Origin: Scylla paramamosain
Taxonomy: Eukaryota; Arthropoda; Malacostraca; Decapoda; Portunidae
Reading direction: 5' to 3'
DNA length: 64,000 nt
Assembly (NCBI RefSeq): GCF_035594125.1
Contig: NC_087178.1
Location: forward strand, 7,890,001 to 7,954,000
The notes below the pieces were generated by a model. The model had not been told where the DNA came from and ran no database searches. It saw nothing but the letters and a program-made list of their open reading frames with translations. The translations under genes were made by a program, and so were the position numbers. This document shows positions 14,001 to 26,160 of this stretch, piece by piece. Position 1 is the first letter of the stretch, and each line of letters opens with the position of its first letter.

Positions 14001-17000
14001 AAAGAAAAATCTGAGAATATTGCATAGAATTAAAAAGAACCTGAATTTTATATCACTAAAAAACTTTCTTTATTCCCCACATCAGGCTAAGAAAGCAAGT
14101 CGGGTGAGTGTGATTGGATGTGAGGAGGAGATGCAGGACCTCAAGCTGCAGCTGGAAGAGGAGAGTGCCCATAGGAAGCAGGTAGAAAAGGAGCTTGAGT
14201 TACAGATCCAAATGAAGGCAGAGAGTGAAATGGCAGCAAAGCTTCTGGAGAAGGATATTCATGAGAAGCAAGACACCATCATCTCCCTCCGCCAGCAGCT
14301 GGATGAAATCAAGGTCATTAATCTGGAGATGTACAGAAAGTTGCAGGTAAGAAAAGCATTGGCTCGTTCCCTTCTTTCTCTCATGCTTCCTGTCCACCAC
14401 ACTCCCTTCTTTCCTCCTCCAAGTTGGTGTGTTTAATTCTGTGACCTATTCTTAAAATATTTATTTGTTTTCTATTTATTTATTTATTTATTTATTTCAT
14501 CTTAATTTTTGCCATCATTATTTTCCTTAGTGTATTTGGTAGCTTCTCTCTCTCAGTTTTTCACTTTATGATCCATCATTTGCAGTGGCTTTAGAGAAGG
14601 ACAATGAAATTGTTCACATTTCATCTGTATGTTTTTTCATGGATAGAGTAGCAGGTTCATGGGAGTATACAGAGAGATTAAAGTAATTTTTTTTCTCTCT
14701 CTCTATGTGGAATGGTATTAAATGAGTTGGTTAATAGGTTGTCAAATCATCTACACTTGTGGAAAATTTTGATCAGAAGGGTAGCATATGTCCCCTTCTC
14801 TGGCAAAGATATTGGCTCAGCGATATATGGTAGGAATGGCAGCTGGTAGCCAGGCATTAGATCACTGTATCATTACCTACTCTTCCCAGTTATTCTTGTC
14901 AGAACTGTCTGGTTAGCATCAACATCATCATCTTTGGTGCATTTTTCCTTTACCCACAATGAGTCATATTGATACTGAGATAATGCAATAGTCTTCATGT
15001 ATAATATGTGGATGTCCTTTCTCATAATATGTAATCTTGGCTGAGTTTATGGGAATCTGTAGGTACCATATGTTGTTCAGGAATAATATGACAGACTCAT
15101 CTCTTTATCTCCACCCTCTTCTTAGTTACTTTTTTTGATCTAGGATTTTATTAGTGTATCAGTTCTGTTTAACTCTATGGATAAAATTGTTTATTATTTT
15201 TTTATTTAGTTTCTTTTTTACTATATACTCATTTTAATTTACTCCCAACATTTATTTATTGTGGTACAAACTTTGAAACTGATTACATAATGCATCTTGC
15301 ATTTTACTTAATCTCATCTTACCTGGAATACACAAAAGGCCCCATACATTTGTAGGATTCATCACAATTGTATAACTAAAAAATGTCAACTGCACAATCT
15401 AGCATTTAATCCTCAAGAAGCAATAATGTATAGTTGGTGTGATTTACTTCTCAACCCACAGTTTCATTACAGCTGGATCAGGCAGTGCTGTCAGACTTCA
15501 GCTGCTTCTCTCATTACAGTGAAGCTCATTCAACATACCTATCTTAATATTTGTGCTTTTTGCATTTTAAAAATATCAGCATTGTTTTCTCTCTGTCTTG
15601 AATAAACACTGAGCTTGACTGTAAAGATAGTTCGCATGTTGTGAAGAGCTTGCTTATGGTTACGAGGCCCAAGTTTTTGGCCAGATTTTGCAGGCAATAG
15701 AGGTTTTTATGCAAGAATAACATTTTGATCTGACTGCCCTGGTGTTTTTTGATTGGTCAAAGACAGGAAAGATGTGTAGGAAAATATTTGCAACTCCCCA
15801 TTCTTGAATTAAATTTAGTTGTTCTTACTGCATACTGAGGCAGTAAGTGGCTTGCAATATCTCAAAGAATTAAGGGCCTGGTCTGTCCTTCTTTGTTGCT
15901 GTTACTAACACACACTTTTTCTGTCCTCTAGGAATGCGAACAGGAAATTTACGAGAAGGGCTTAATGGTGGAGCGACTGCAAGAGAAAACCTCAAAAATC
16001 AGTAGCATACTCACTAATCTTAAACAATGCACTGATACACAGTTTGCCCATCAGAGTCATAATTTGCCCCCAACTTCCTCAGAATAATTGTGAGAGAAAT
16101 TGTAAACAGAAAAAAAAAAAAAAAATTCATATCACTAATGAAGTGTTAGGTATCCACTGGAATAGATTACAGATAGATAGTACATATTGTCTGCCTAAAT
16201 TTATAAGGGTCTCATTCTCCTCTCAGATAAAAATTTTGTTCCAACCTCCTTCCTAGAATCTCACTGCATGTTTATGAATAATGTACATATTTTACGTCTT
16301 GAAATGATGTGGCAAAGTACATGACTTGTATGTATATGCCAGGACAAGATTCTCCCCCCTATCCTCATTGCATACCATCAACTACAGTACAGTGTGTTTT
16401 TATGTATTACAAATTGTTGTCACTTCTTGTTGTCTATATTGTTTTCTTTTTCTTTGTATGCTGCAAAGCCTTCTGATATAATCTGTTATTGACCTACATG
16501 TAATTCCTGTGTAGTTTATTTGGCATCTCTGGTGCATCTTCATATCACCGCAAATTGCTATCAAATAACTACCATTTGGCTCATGTCAAGAGTATGAACT
16601 AGCTTGTTTAATGTGTGAGTGTGAATGTATGATAACTCAGAAGATAATTCAGTTCAGAAATTGAAAGAAGCATAGAATGTCACCATACAAATCAGTTCTG
16701 GATTATATTATATGAATGTCACTAAGTTTTGAGTGAAAAATACTGTGAAGCATTTTGTATTCAGCTTGTTATATATTTTTCATTCAGTATTGATGCTTAG
16801 TGTCCATGTCCCTGGAAAACCAAAGAGAAAATACGGCTGCAAGAAAAAATGTCTGTAACAAAACAAACACATGGCGAGGAACACTGGTATTCTCTACTGT
16901 ATGTTTTTCAGGAATGCGAGAGCTCATTAAAACAGAAAACTGAACTCATCGGTCGTCTGGAGGCCAAGGCAGGAGAAATGGCAGAGACTATTCGCAATTT

Positions 17001-17272
17001 GGAGTCACAGTATGTATTCCAGGACTCTCAGTCTTCTCACGAACCCTCACCAGCAGGACAGAGGTCTCGGTCCAAGTCATACTATGAGCCACTTAGCCAG
17101 AGGGAGGCTGAGGAAGCAGCTGAGGGAGAGGAGGGAAAGAAAGGTGGGATAGGAAAGTCAGCTAGTATGTGTGAGCTGCAGAACAGGATGGCTCATCCCT
17201 TGTGATTGAGAAGGCCTCTCCCTTGTATGGTGTGAGAACTTAATCCCACCACTAATACTAACACAATATCAT

Positions 17273-17368
<96 letters not shown>

Positions 17369-19505
17369 TATATATATATAAAGAGATTGCTTTCCTCAGT
17401 TTGGCTTAATGATGTTTGATTTGCCATTCACCTTTCCCCTTTCCCAAGAAATTGTGCAATATTTTAATCCTTTGGCAATTATAGCATATTACAGTCATTT
17501 CTGATTTACATTATTAATATTGCATTTAAGTAATCATGTAGTGAGCAAAGAAATTCTTCATGGTCTCTTCATGTAGTCATATTGGTGTCTTTCGCACATG
17601 TCAAGAGAAAACCTACTGTAGTATTTTATATATGTTAAAAGAATGCTAGAGAAGACACTTGAGTGAAAGAGTAGGAATGCTTTAATAGATAAGCAAAAAT
17701 TGGCAAACCTTCAGCCAAGTGTTTTACATTGTCAGCTGAGGCAGCCTTGATCTCACATATAACTTGTCGCGCTGATGAACAGAACACATTTCTGCTGAAG
17801 TTATGCCCTCACCTTGCCAGTGTTTGTTTTGATGACATGTAGTGACATAATCTCAAGACATCGCATGTAACACCTAAACCGGATATTGCCAAATAAAGGA
17901 AACTGTATCTTGTCAGAGTTTCATTATCATTTGGAGCTGAAATTATACATTTGGTTGCCTCTGTTTCCTTGTTTGGTTTGTCAAATTTTGTTCATCTATC
18001 TGAGACACCAATTCTGAAATTACTCAGCTACTCTGCTTTATCTTTATTTTGTACTATATTATTTCAAAATATGTAGGTTATATAATGTATTTTACTGATT
18101 TATGTCTTAAGCTTTCCTCTTCATTTGATTTTGTATTGAATTTATTATTTTTTATATTATTTCATTGTCATTTATTTATTTTTTTTTATTTGATTTAGTT
18201 TTGTCATCCCCACACACCACCTTTACCCACCAGGTATGAGGAGTGTCTTCTTCAGAAAGAGGCAGCCAAGACCACTGCCATGAAGCTGAGTGACAAGGTT
18301 AGTCTTCCTTTTAGGCTGACATTGTGGGTCTCCATATTCATGACTGTCTAACTGTTTTTGCCTGAAATGTGGAGTGTTTCAAGAAAAGGCCACAATCCTC
18401 ATAAAAAGGTGACTTCCAATGCCAGTCAAGACACATTCACAATTTTTTTAGTTTTTATCTGGTGGTGAAAAGTTAGGTAGATAGATTTTAGATATTTTGG
18501 CTCGACCCTCTGTTTAGAGAACATTTCTATCTATTAAACTCCCTTTGGGTTTTCACCTTACATAAACATTGCATGGATGGCAGAGTGATCTATTTCATGC
18601 TAATCTTCATTTTCTGGCAGTGTTTTAAGTAGAAAGTTTGAATGATAATACAAAAATCTGATCTCCACAGGTCTCTAATGGAGAATTACAATCGACCACC
18701 TTAGAAACTGATCTCAAGATAGAGCGAGAGTGGCGACAGTCCTTGCAGGAAACTCTAGTGAAGGACCGTGAAGTGAAAGCAGAACTTATGCAGCAGATCA
18801 AAGAACTCACCAAACAACAAGAAGTAAAAATCCTACCATCTTTATGCTTAGTCATGAAATACACATTATGTTGCTGCTGGTTTTTGTCTTATACACATTT
18901 GGTGTACTTGTACTGTACTTGTGTTTATGAGATTCAGTTAATCAGCTGTTCCTTCCAAATGAAGTGGTCCAAAAGGGCCTGATAAATCTAGGCCAGTGCA
19001 GGGAGGCTGGTGAAGACTGTGTAGCTTGGTGAGCTTCCTCTATAAAACTTAAACTTTTCTTCAAAATAATGAGAATTATTTGTTTTTACAGCAAAATTTG
19101 TGCAAATAATCATCTAAGTGTTTTTTTATGTAATTACAGGAATATCAGATTCTAAAGGGAGCACACATGCAGCTGATATCTACTGTTGAGAATCAGGAGA
19201 GGACTCTTGAGGAACTGGGAGCACATCTTTCTGAGTCCAAGCTAAAGATGGCCGACCTGCGAGATGTGAGCAAGTCCCTCCGTGATGCTCAGTGGGCACC
19301 AGACAAGGAAGCCAGTAACTGTCGCCTCTGTGAGAAAGAGTTCAGCATCTCCCGCAGGAGACACCACTGCCGCCATTGCGGTAATATATTTTGTCACAGC
19401 TGCAGTGACAACACAATGCCTCTTCCCTCCTCAGCCCGCCCAGTCAGAGTTTGTGATACATGCCACACTCAGCTGCTGCAGCGGTACTCCAACTCTGAAA
19501 ACTAA
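3362..19505 (+). CDS. RUFY: RUN and FYVE domain-containing protein (RUFY1/2/3 family), long form
   Basis: Endosomal adaptor family: the RUN domain and coiled coil bind small GTPases and motors, and the FYVE finger binds phosphatidylinositol 3-phosphate on early endosomes. Joining 3362-3533, 11789-11967, 12353-12462, 12838-13045, 13290-13447, 13651-13828, 14086-14346, 16912-17009, 18234-18297, 18671-18823 and 19140-19505 gives 1947 nt with every phase matching, i.e. 648 residues (vertebrate RUFY1/2 are about 600-700). The RUN domain spans roughly residues 65-215 (motifs [58 protein letters not shown]). A coiled coil follows at about 230-570 ([20 protein letters not shown]). The FYVE finger is at about 579-645 with WAPD, the RRRHHCRHC core, RVC and four CxxC pairs, so ligand residues look intact. 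An alternative first exon lies at 8085. The exon structure is inferred from splice signals and family alignment; the N-terminus is the least certain part. Confidence 0.93.
4740..5205 (+). repeat. Degenerate tandem repeats of two interleaved families
   Basis: One family is a unit of about 33 bp around ATCTTCATGTGG followed by GTAAAACTGGGGTGG, repeated with changes between 4740 and 5205. The other is a unit of about 60 bp around AACTCAGT followed by TCCTCATTA and CTCATC, three times between 4890 and 5045. Reading frames through here follow the repeat period and are not taken as coding. Confidence 0.8.
5397..5428. repeat. (GT)n microsatellite
   Basis: About 32 bases of GT dinucleotides. Confidence 0.97.
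7721..7758. repeat. (CA)n microsatellite
   Basis: About 38 bases of CA dinucleotides. Confidence 0.97.
8085..8678 (+). CDS. RUFY: Proximal first coding exon of RUFY (RUFY3-like N-terminus)
   Basis: ATGs at 8085 and 8100 open a frame that reads [14 protein letters not shown] then DWLCLKEL. This closely matches the start of vertebrate RUFY3 (ETIYLCKFRVSMDGEWLCLREL), so the exon is real. Its 3' end is uncertain. A donor after 8216 (AAG|GTGGAC) would keep only the conserved segment. A donor after 8678 (GCT|GTATGG) would add a Ser/Pro-rich, His-run-containing linker of about 150 residues. Both leave phase 0 and fit an acceptor at 11789-11790 leading to RDPVC. The frame stays open to the stop at 8688-8690, with GC-rich, codon-like composition, which favours the longer version. 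Joined to the common exons the protein would be about 634 (from 8085, short exon) or 788 residues. Confidence 0.8.
9991..10032. repeat. (TA)n and (CA)n microsatellites
   Basis: TA dinucleotides at 9991-10016 followed closely by a short CA run at 10020-10032. Confidence 0.95.
10515..10546. repeat. (GA)n microsatellite
   Basis: About 30 bases of GA dinucleotides. Confidence 0.97.
11003..11046. repeat. (TTTA)n microsatellite
   Basis: About ten copies of the tetranucleotide ending in a T-rich stretch. Confidence 0.95.
11990..12205 (+). repeat. Dispersed repeat, copy 1 (in RUFY intron)
   Basis: About 215 bp related to 49196-49408, same strand. Shared blocks include TCTCACCAC, TATTTTCAAA, TTTTGAAAGTAGTGGAGGT and CAGAATATGG, in the same order with similar spacing. 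It starts about 20 bases after the donor at 11968. No coding capacity is seen. Confidence 0.75.
15932..16087 (+). CDS. RUFY: Alternative RUFY exon (8a), probable terminal exon of a short form
   Basis: An acceptor (CTCTAG) and phase 0 allow this exon to follow 14086-14346. It reads [16 protein letters not shown] then [16 protein letters not shown] and ends at a TAA at 16085-16087 after 51 codons. It aligns with the constitutive exon at 16912 ([16 protein letters not shown]) and with the same place in vertebrate RUFY proteins (RLEEKTNKI), so the two exons look like duplicates. No GT donor of the right phase is visible before the stop. Its use would therefore give a protein with the RUN domain and part of the coiled coil but no FYVE finger, like the short RUFY3 (singar1) form. 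Confidence 0.65.
   Translation, partial: ECEQEIYEKGLMVERLQEKTSKISSILTNLKQCTDTQFAHQSHNLPPTSSE
16912..17009 (+). CDS. RUFY: RUFY coiled-coil exon (8b) with optional read-through tail
   Basis: Acceptor TTTTTCAG, donor CA|GTATGT. The phase-2 junction with 18234 restores Gln then YEECLLQ. If the donor is not used, the frame stays open to a stop at 17205 and adds about 65 residues rich in Ser, Arg and Glu ([20 protein letters not shown]). That tail is compositionally protein-like and could be a second short form. Confidence 0.8.
17277..17380. repeat. (AT)n microsatellite
   Basis: About 104 bases of AT dinucleotides with one phase slip near 17361. Confidence 0.97.
19140..19505 (+). CDS. RUFY: Last RUFY exon carrying the FYVE zinc finger
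   Basis: Acceptor TAATTACAG. The exon encodes the end of the coiled coil ([18 protein letters not shown]) and the full FYVE finger: WAPD, CRLC, the basic RRRHHCR patch with CRHC, CHSC, RVCDTC and a short tail ending YSNSEN at the TAA. All eight zinc ligands and the basic lipid-binding patch are present, so phosphoinositide binding is likely kept. Vertebrate RUFY3 has a degenerate finger here; this one resembles RUFY1 and RUFY2. Confidence 0.95.
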   Translation, partial: EYQILKGAHMQLISTVENQERTLEELGAHLSESKLKMADLRDVSKSLRDAQWAPDKEASNCRLCEKEFSISRRRHHCRHCGNIFCHSCSDNTMPLPSSARPVRVCDTCHTQLLQRYSNSEN

Positions 19506-20437
19506 TTGTGTGGCTGGTTGTCACATCCTCAGAACAATCCTATCCATTCGCATTGAGGCTGGTTATATGCATTTCTGTTGCCATAATGCCAAAGCAATGT
19601 GCTCTTTGTATCAGAGCTGGAATTGGTGCAACACTGTATATTTCATGTAAATTTTAAGAGATGTGAATAGTGTCAATACAAGTAGAAAGCTTTATAATTT
19701 TGTACGTAATTAGAATTCCAAAGCTAAATGTTTCTATTAGCAGTTAAATGAAGGAGAGGTGTTTCTTCAGGCTCACCTTCACATTCTTCCAAAGGAATCA
19801 CATTGCACTGTGGTGTTTGCATCTTGTCCTCTTGGTGACAAGCAGATGATTCACTTGTTGCGGAGGGAGACAAAAATTTTAATTTGCAGATCTGACTTAA
19901 TTTATATAGAAAACATGTATATAAATCAAAGAAAACATACATAAAAGGAATCAAATGAATGGCAGAGGTCTTATTTATCTGCTGCATGTGTTACTTTATT
20001 CTCCAGCCCTCTTGAGCTTGTACAGTGCTAAATTGTATGAGTAGCAAAAAAATCATTGTTACATGTAAAGCAGCTGACTTTATCAAGAGAAGCATTTAAT
20101 GAATGGTTTTGTTCATTATGTTTTGGTTTACATTGCTCACCAACATTTAATAACACATGGGAATATGTATGGTTTGCATTTATCAGTAAAAAAGGAGGAT
20201 ATTGTTAGTATAGGTATCCTTAAGAAACTTGTTATTTGAGATTGACAGTTGTTACAGTCATTTTGTATTTTTACTTTTTTTTTCTATTTGCTCCTGTATT
20301 TATTATTGTATCAATTATGATAAATACATTTTTTAACTTAAGATTACTTGAAAAAGAGAGAAGGGAGAGGGAGGACAAGAAGATATACTGTACAAAGTTT
20401 GAGAGAAAGATCCCTTTGTAAAATGTAAGACAAAGAT

Positions 20438-20439
<2 letters not shown>

Positions 20440-20482
<43 letters not shown>
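20440..20482. repeat. (GA)n microsatellite
   Basis: About 43 bases of GA dinucleotides. Confidence 0.97.
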
Positions 20483-20483
<1 letters not shown>

Positions 20484-21461
20484 ATAAATGAAAAGTTAAT
20501 GGAAATGGAGCATACGTGAGTGAAGGTTATGAACAAGAGGAAATGGAGACCATTAATCAGTTAGTTTTATATCTGACATATCTCCAAGAATTCCTCCCAG
20601 GCAATGACTGGCAAACTTGTTATAGCTGAGTGTTGGAGGGATTTTCAAGAAATTGTTGAAGCTGATTACATTATATTTATGGAATTTTTTTCTGTCGTAT
20701 GCTGAGAAAGTACAATCACAAAAATATGAGGTAGAAGGAAACTTGAAAGGCAGTACATGGCACAGCTCTCCACCCCCTCCCCCCTGATTCTTGTATCTAG
20801 CTCTGAGAAGTCAGACGTTGGTGTCATTTATCTACCTGCACAACAGCAGTAATAGTTCTGTTATCCAGTTGTAAGAGTTGTACATAACTGAAGTGGTGAT
20901 GGGAAACTAATCACAAAATGTGACTTAAGAAGTTTACCTTCATGATTGCTGAACACAAGATATGTTGAAAAGTCTAGTAATTCTTGAAGAACTTTCTTGT
21001 ATACATATATATGTAGTTGATATTTAGTTATAAAAAGCTTCTGTAAATAGTTAATTTTCCCTATAATTGTATGTAGCAGTTGTGCTAAAATGAAATAAGA
21101 AATGAATTTTCATTTCAGCTGACATGATGCCCAGTTATAGACACAGGAAACAATCTTTGGAAAAGGTCTCTTATTCCTTTAATAATCAGCAGTCTGGCTT
21201 TTGCCCATCACTTCTTTGAATAAACTCTAGCAGGAAAGAAAGATGGAGGAAATTCCTTTAAGCTTCCAAGGCTTCAATGTGACCTGCAGGAGGGTCTGCT
21301 CATTGCATACATGTGCCTTGTTCAGTGCATTTCATAATTCTATTCTACATACTTAGATGTTAAGGATTTTGTTGGGCTGTTGGAATTTTGTGAAGATAAT
21401 CATAAGAATTTTTAACTTTCATAAATTTGCTGTTTCAAATTATTATTAAAAAATGAAGTCT

Positions 21462-21740
<279 letters not shown>

Positions 21741-23298
21741 TTTCTTAGCATATTGTAGAGAAATAGTGAGGAGAAATAATCATTTGAATTTCTTGTTATT
21801 AAGGCAAGCAGTATTGCATTCTAGTGCTGTGTGAGATTGAGTTGAGTACAATACAAGAAAATGTCATTCCTGGGACAATGGGTTTCATACATTGAAAATG
21901 TGGTGCAGAAGGAAGGTTGGTTTGACTCAGGATAGCAGAACTATTACTGAATCTGAGTTGTATTTCCATTTTGAAAGAATATTTTCCTACTAATGTCATA
22001 ATTTATATTTCAATGTTATTCTTTCTTGAGCTTGTGCTGAAAACTTAAGCCTACTAATGCTGATACTCAACCTACTGGTACTTCTGGATCTGATAATACT
22101 ATACTCTCCTAAACCTGTGTGGTGCATGTGTTGATGTTCCCATAACATACACATCTTGTCTCTGAATGATTTTGTGTTTCAGTGACAGTTTTGAAAAGTT
22201 AACATGAACTGAATTTGAGATCTTCATACCTATAGAGTTTTTTTCTTGTAGAATTTTTCTTCAGGTCCTAAGTGTTTCTGAACAAAAAAAGGTTGTAGAG
22301 AGATTGTCCTTGTTTCCCAGCCAGTGACTTGTGCCACAGTCAACTGGTGTGCCAGATGAGAACAGCTCTCACTGTTGATAAGCACCATCAGTGTCATTGC
22401 TTACACTCTTTAGTGTATCGTGTCAGTGAACATAATGTAGGATATAATGTAGTATGCGTGGACCAAAAATACTAGTGTTCTGGCTGGCTTCATGCCATGT
22501 TTGAATCAGGACATCAGGACATTTCAACATCCATGGGGACCAAAAGATTATTGCATTTCCTGTGCTCCATGGAATGCTTTCTGATTCCAAAGAGAAACTG
22601 GAATGCTGTGGCTCTGAATTTACCTATACTAGAGAGTTAAGTCTCTTCCTGGCTGTGTGTCATGCTACTATTACTGAATTCATATTCTATATCCTAACCT
22701 AATGTTGCATGTCCTATACTATGCCCTCTAGGTTAGACACTGTACTGACTTGACACTATTTGCCTGACTTTTAGTCATAACATGGCTTCTATGCATGTCT
22801 GTATACACTACTACATCTCATTATCAAATGATGGTCATGTATTCTTTCTATAGTACAATATACATCAGACTGACTTCCTCCAACAAAGAGGATACCAGAG
22901 ACAAGGTGTTCTCCTGCACACACTTGCAAATACACCCACAAACATTTCCTCACATCTTAATATCTATATATCTCTGCCTTTGGAATACTTATTACTATAT
23001 CTTGGGTGAAACTCAAAATTTTATTTAACAATTTTGTTATATGATTTAGAGATGATAAATATTAAGTTACATTGGCATAGAGAAAAGATACATTTTACAA
23101 TGGGAATATTGCTGATACAGTAATAATATTGTAATAATAATATTGCAAAAATGTTCATGATGTCATATCCAGTGAATATTTATTGCAATAGTTTGGGATG
23201 GAGAGGCAGTCTACCTTATTGTATCTGTGTGTTGATCTGATCAAGACTCTTCAGTTTATTGTATGTGCTAAGATTGAGCCACTGCCTCATCTATCCAC

Positions 23299-23301
<3 letters not shown>

Positions 23302-23346
<45 letters not shown>

Positions 23347-23352
23347 TTTTTC
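23302..23352. repeat. (GT)n followed by poly-T
   Basis: GT dinucleotides at 23302-23330 run straight into about 22 T. Confidence 0.95.
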
Positions 23353-24264
23353 TCTATTTACTTCTGTATTTCTGTAATTACCCTTTCCCCAGGGATGTGA
23401 GCCTACCCTCTGTTCAGTGCCTAGCTAGTAAGTCATCCTTGCCTAAATTACTCAACTTTATCAAGCAAACTTTCCATGCTCATCTTTGGATTGCTTTGAC
23501 ATTTGCATGCATACAGCTGCAGAATGAGAGATGGTTGATTTGGGTTGATCTTCACCTCTATTCTTTCACTGCTAGACTTTTTAACTATTGACTCTGACAT
23601 GTGTGAATGGCAAAGTCATGGGAAGGGAGACTTGTGTTGGCTTTATAGTAATGTGCTTTTGGAAAGGCTGCTGTTATAGTATGCTCACAGTACATTAGGA
23701 AGTGTTATTGAGATATTTATGTTATATTAAATGTGACTGAGACTTCTTTACATTATAACAAAATTAAAATTATACATCATTTTGAGCCAGATTACTGCAG
23801 TCAAACTTTGTATGTACTTTATTGAATCTGAACTGGATCTGCCTCTCTGACCAGAACACAAAGGCCCAGTTTGGACTGGTGGGATGACCAAAAGGATCTC
23901 AGAATTGCCTATGTGAGCCTCAAGCATCTTGTATAGGAAGAGAATGAGCTCATGTTGTGGGTGAATGAATAGACTTGTTGCAGCACAAGAGTAGAGGTTA
24001 TATTATGTAAGTGTGTGAAAGCCATGTCACAATATATAGGTAGGCATGTGTGTGTGCAAGTGATGGGGAAATGAAAGTTCACTTAACACTGAGAAAAGAA
24101 TAGGCATCCTTGGCAATGATATGTGAGAATATATTACATACAAAATACTGATGGTTGTATGGTGAAATTTGAAGTGATCATTGTGTGTGACACATACAAA
24201 TGATTTTATTAATCTTTCAGAAAGATGTTATGTGTTTGTTGCTATGTTTTTGGTTTACTGTTAT

Positions 24265-24373
24265 TCTTCTTCTTCTTTTTCTTCTTCTTCTTCTTCTTCT
24301 TCTTCTTCTTCTTTTTCTTCTTCTTCTTCTTCTTCTTCTTCTTCTTCTTCTTCTTCTTCTTCTTCTTCTTCTT

Positions 24374-24464
<91 letters not shown>
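24265..24464. repeat. Compound (TTC)n-(TTA)n microsatellite
   Basis: About 138 bases of TTC with two T-rich interruptions, then an abrupt switch at about 24403 to about 62 bases of TTA. Confidence 0.98.
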
Positions 24465-24466
<2 letters not shown>

Positions 24467-24497
24467 TTTACATCTTATTAATAAATTTTTACATTTT

Positions 24498-24499
<2 letters not shown>

Positions 24500-24572
<73 letters not shown>
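24500..24572. repeat. (TTA)n microsatellite
   Basis: About 72 bases of TTA trinucleotides, ending in TTTA units up to about 24602. Confidence 0.97.
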
Positions 24573-24573
<1 letters not shown>

Positions 24574-24937
24574 TATTTTATTTTATTTATTTATTTATTT
24601 TTTTGGGGGGCAAGCACAGATAGGTTTCACATGCCTGATAGTTCAAAACCAATAATACTGTTAATTTGTACATCAATTTCGCGTTTGGCTGAGTCGTGCA
24701 TGTCATGTGGCATTGTGTAATGTGTTACATTTGTTGCTACACTGAAGAATGTTTATATATCTATAAGCTATGCTCAATGAAAAATTATTTTGGGGAAATT
24801 ATGTTTTATTGACCTATTATAGAATCTTTATGACTTTAAATTATGTCTTTTTTTCCAGGGGGGAAGTTAATGGTATAGAAATGTGTATATTTGCTTTTAT
24901 TTTGTTAATTAAGGCAATGGAAGTGATGTGCACTGAG

Positions 24938-24975
24938 AGAGAGAAAGAGAGAGAGAGAGACAGACAGAGAGAGAG
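24938..24975. repeat. Imperfect (GA)n
   Basis: GA-rich tract with scattered A and C changes. Confidence 0.85.
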
Positions 24976-25103
24976 GGGTCATCATCTCCATGCCTTCTAC
25001 TCAAGTCAAACATCGTACAACACAGTATAAAACATATCTACTAACCACACATTTAAAATCGTCTGTTCCCAACCTCCCAGAAAGAAAAGATTCACATTAA
25101 AAT

Positions 25104-25131
25104 GCACACACACACACACACACACACACAC
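25104..25131. repeat. (CA)n microsatellite
   Basis: About 28 bases of CA dinucleotides. Confidence 0.97.
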
Positions 25132-25792
25132 CTACAAACCACTCAAAACCATCCATTTCCAACATCACAAAAAAAGAAAAGATTGACAAACCTACATAAA
25201 CTAACACAAGCACAAACCACACATTTATAACCACCCATTACCAACCTCCCAAAAAAAGAAGAAAAAAAAAAAAGAAACCAACAGAAAAATAATGAAATAA
25301 GAAACGGAGGCCAAAAAATCAACATCCATGCATTAAAAACAACCCAGAATAATTTATCACAACCAAAACAGGAGGAAATATGTAGCAGGAAGAAGGAAGA
25401 AGGGAGAAAATAATCATTACTACTCAACCCGGATGTAAGAGAAAGAGAGAGAGAGAGTGAGAGGAGAGGAGGCGCTGTTTGGCCCTAAGACCTGCTGTAT
25501 TCCCGCTAATGTGAGTCCTTTTTTGCTATTTACAGCCAAAATTCGGCGTTGTTTTGGATATTCATTAAATTATTCCCCTATGCAGTATTAAATAATCCAT
25601 ATTGAAGCTTAGAGAGAGAGCGGGAAGAGGTTAAAATGGAGGGATGTCAGTGACCTCGAGTTGTTCCCTCGCCCTCCTGTGATCCAAATAGAAACAGTAC
25701 GAGGTCTACTTCCTGATAGTTTGTCGTCTAATCTCACAGGATAGTCGTCAGCGGTGAGGCTTAAGAGGTCAGGTCACTGGATAAGCCTAAAG

Positions 25793-26160
25793 GGAAGGCT
25801 GTGGAGGGTCAGGTCATCATGTGTGTCTGTTTAAGCCTGAGGAGGAGGCTGTGGAGGATCAGGTCATCATGTGAGTCTGTCTAGGTTGAAGGAAAGGCTG
25901 TGGAGGGTCAGATCATCATGTGTGTCTAACTAGGGCTGAAGGGAAGGCTGTGGAGGGTCAGGTCATCATGTGTATCTGTTTAGGGCTGAGGGAAAGGCTG
26001 TGGAAGGTCAGGTCATCATATGTGTCTGTCTAGGATTGAGGGGAAGGCTGTGGAGGGTCAGGTCATCATGTGCGTCTGTCTAGGGCTGAGAGGGAGGCTG
26101 TGGAGGGTCAGGTCATCATGTGTGTCTGTCCAGGGCTGAGGGAAAGGCTGTGGATGGTCA
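25793..26160 (+). repeat. 50-bp minisatellite, about 7.4 copies
   Basis: The unit begins AAGGCTGTGGAGGGTCAGGT, continues CATCATGTGTGTCTGT and ends TAGGGCTGAGGG. Seven units with a few changes each are followed by a partial eighth. A more degenerate partial unit (AGGTCAGGTCACTGGATAAG) may precede it. It ends exactly where the retroelement-like sequence begins. Confidence 0.92.

Noticed and set aside
24181..24623. Poly-Ser, poly-Leu and poly-Phe frames
   Set aside because: Translation of the TTC and TTA repeats in three frames.
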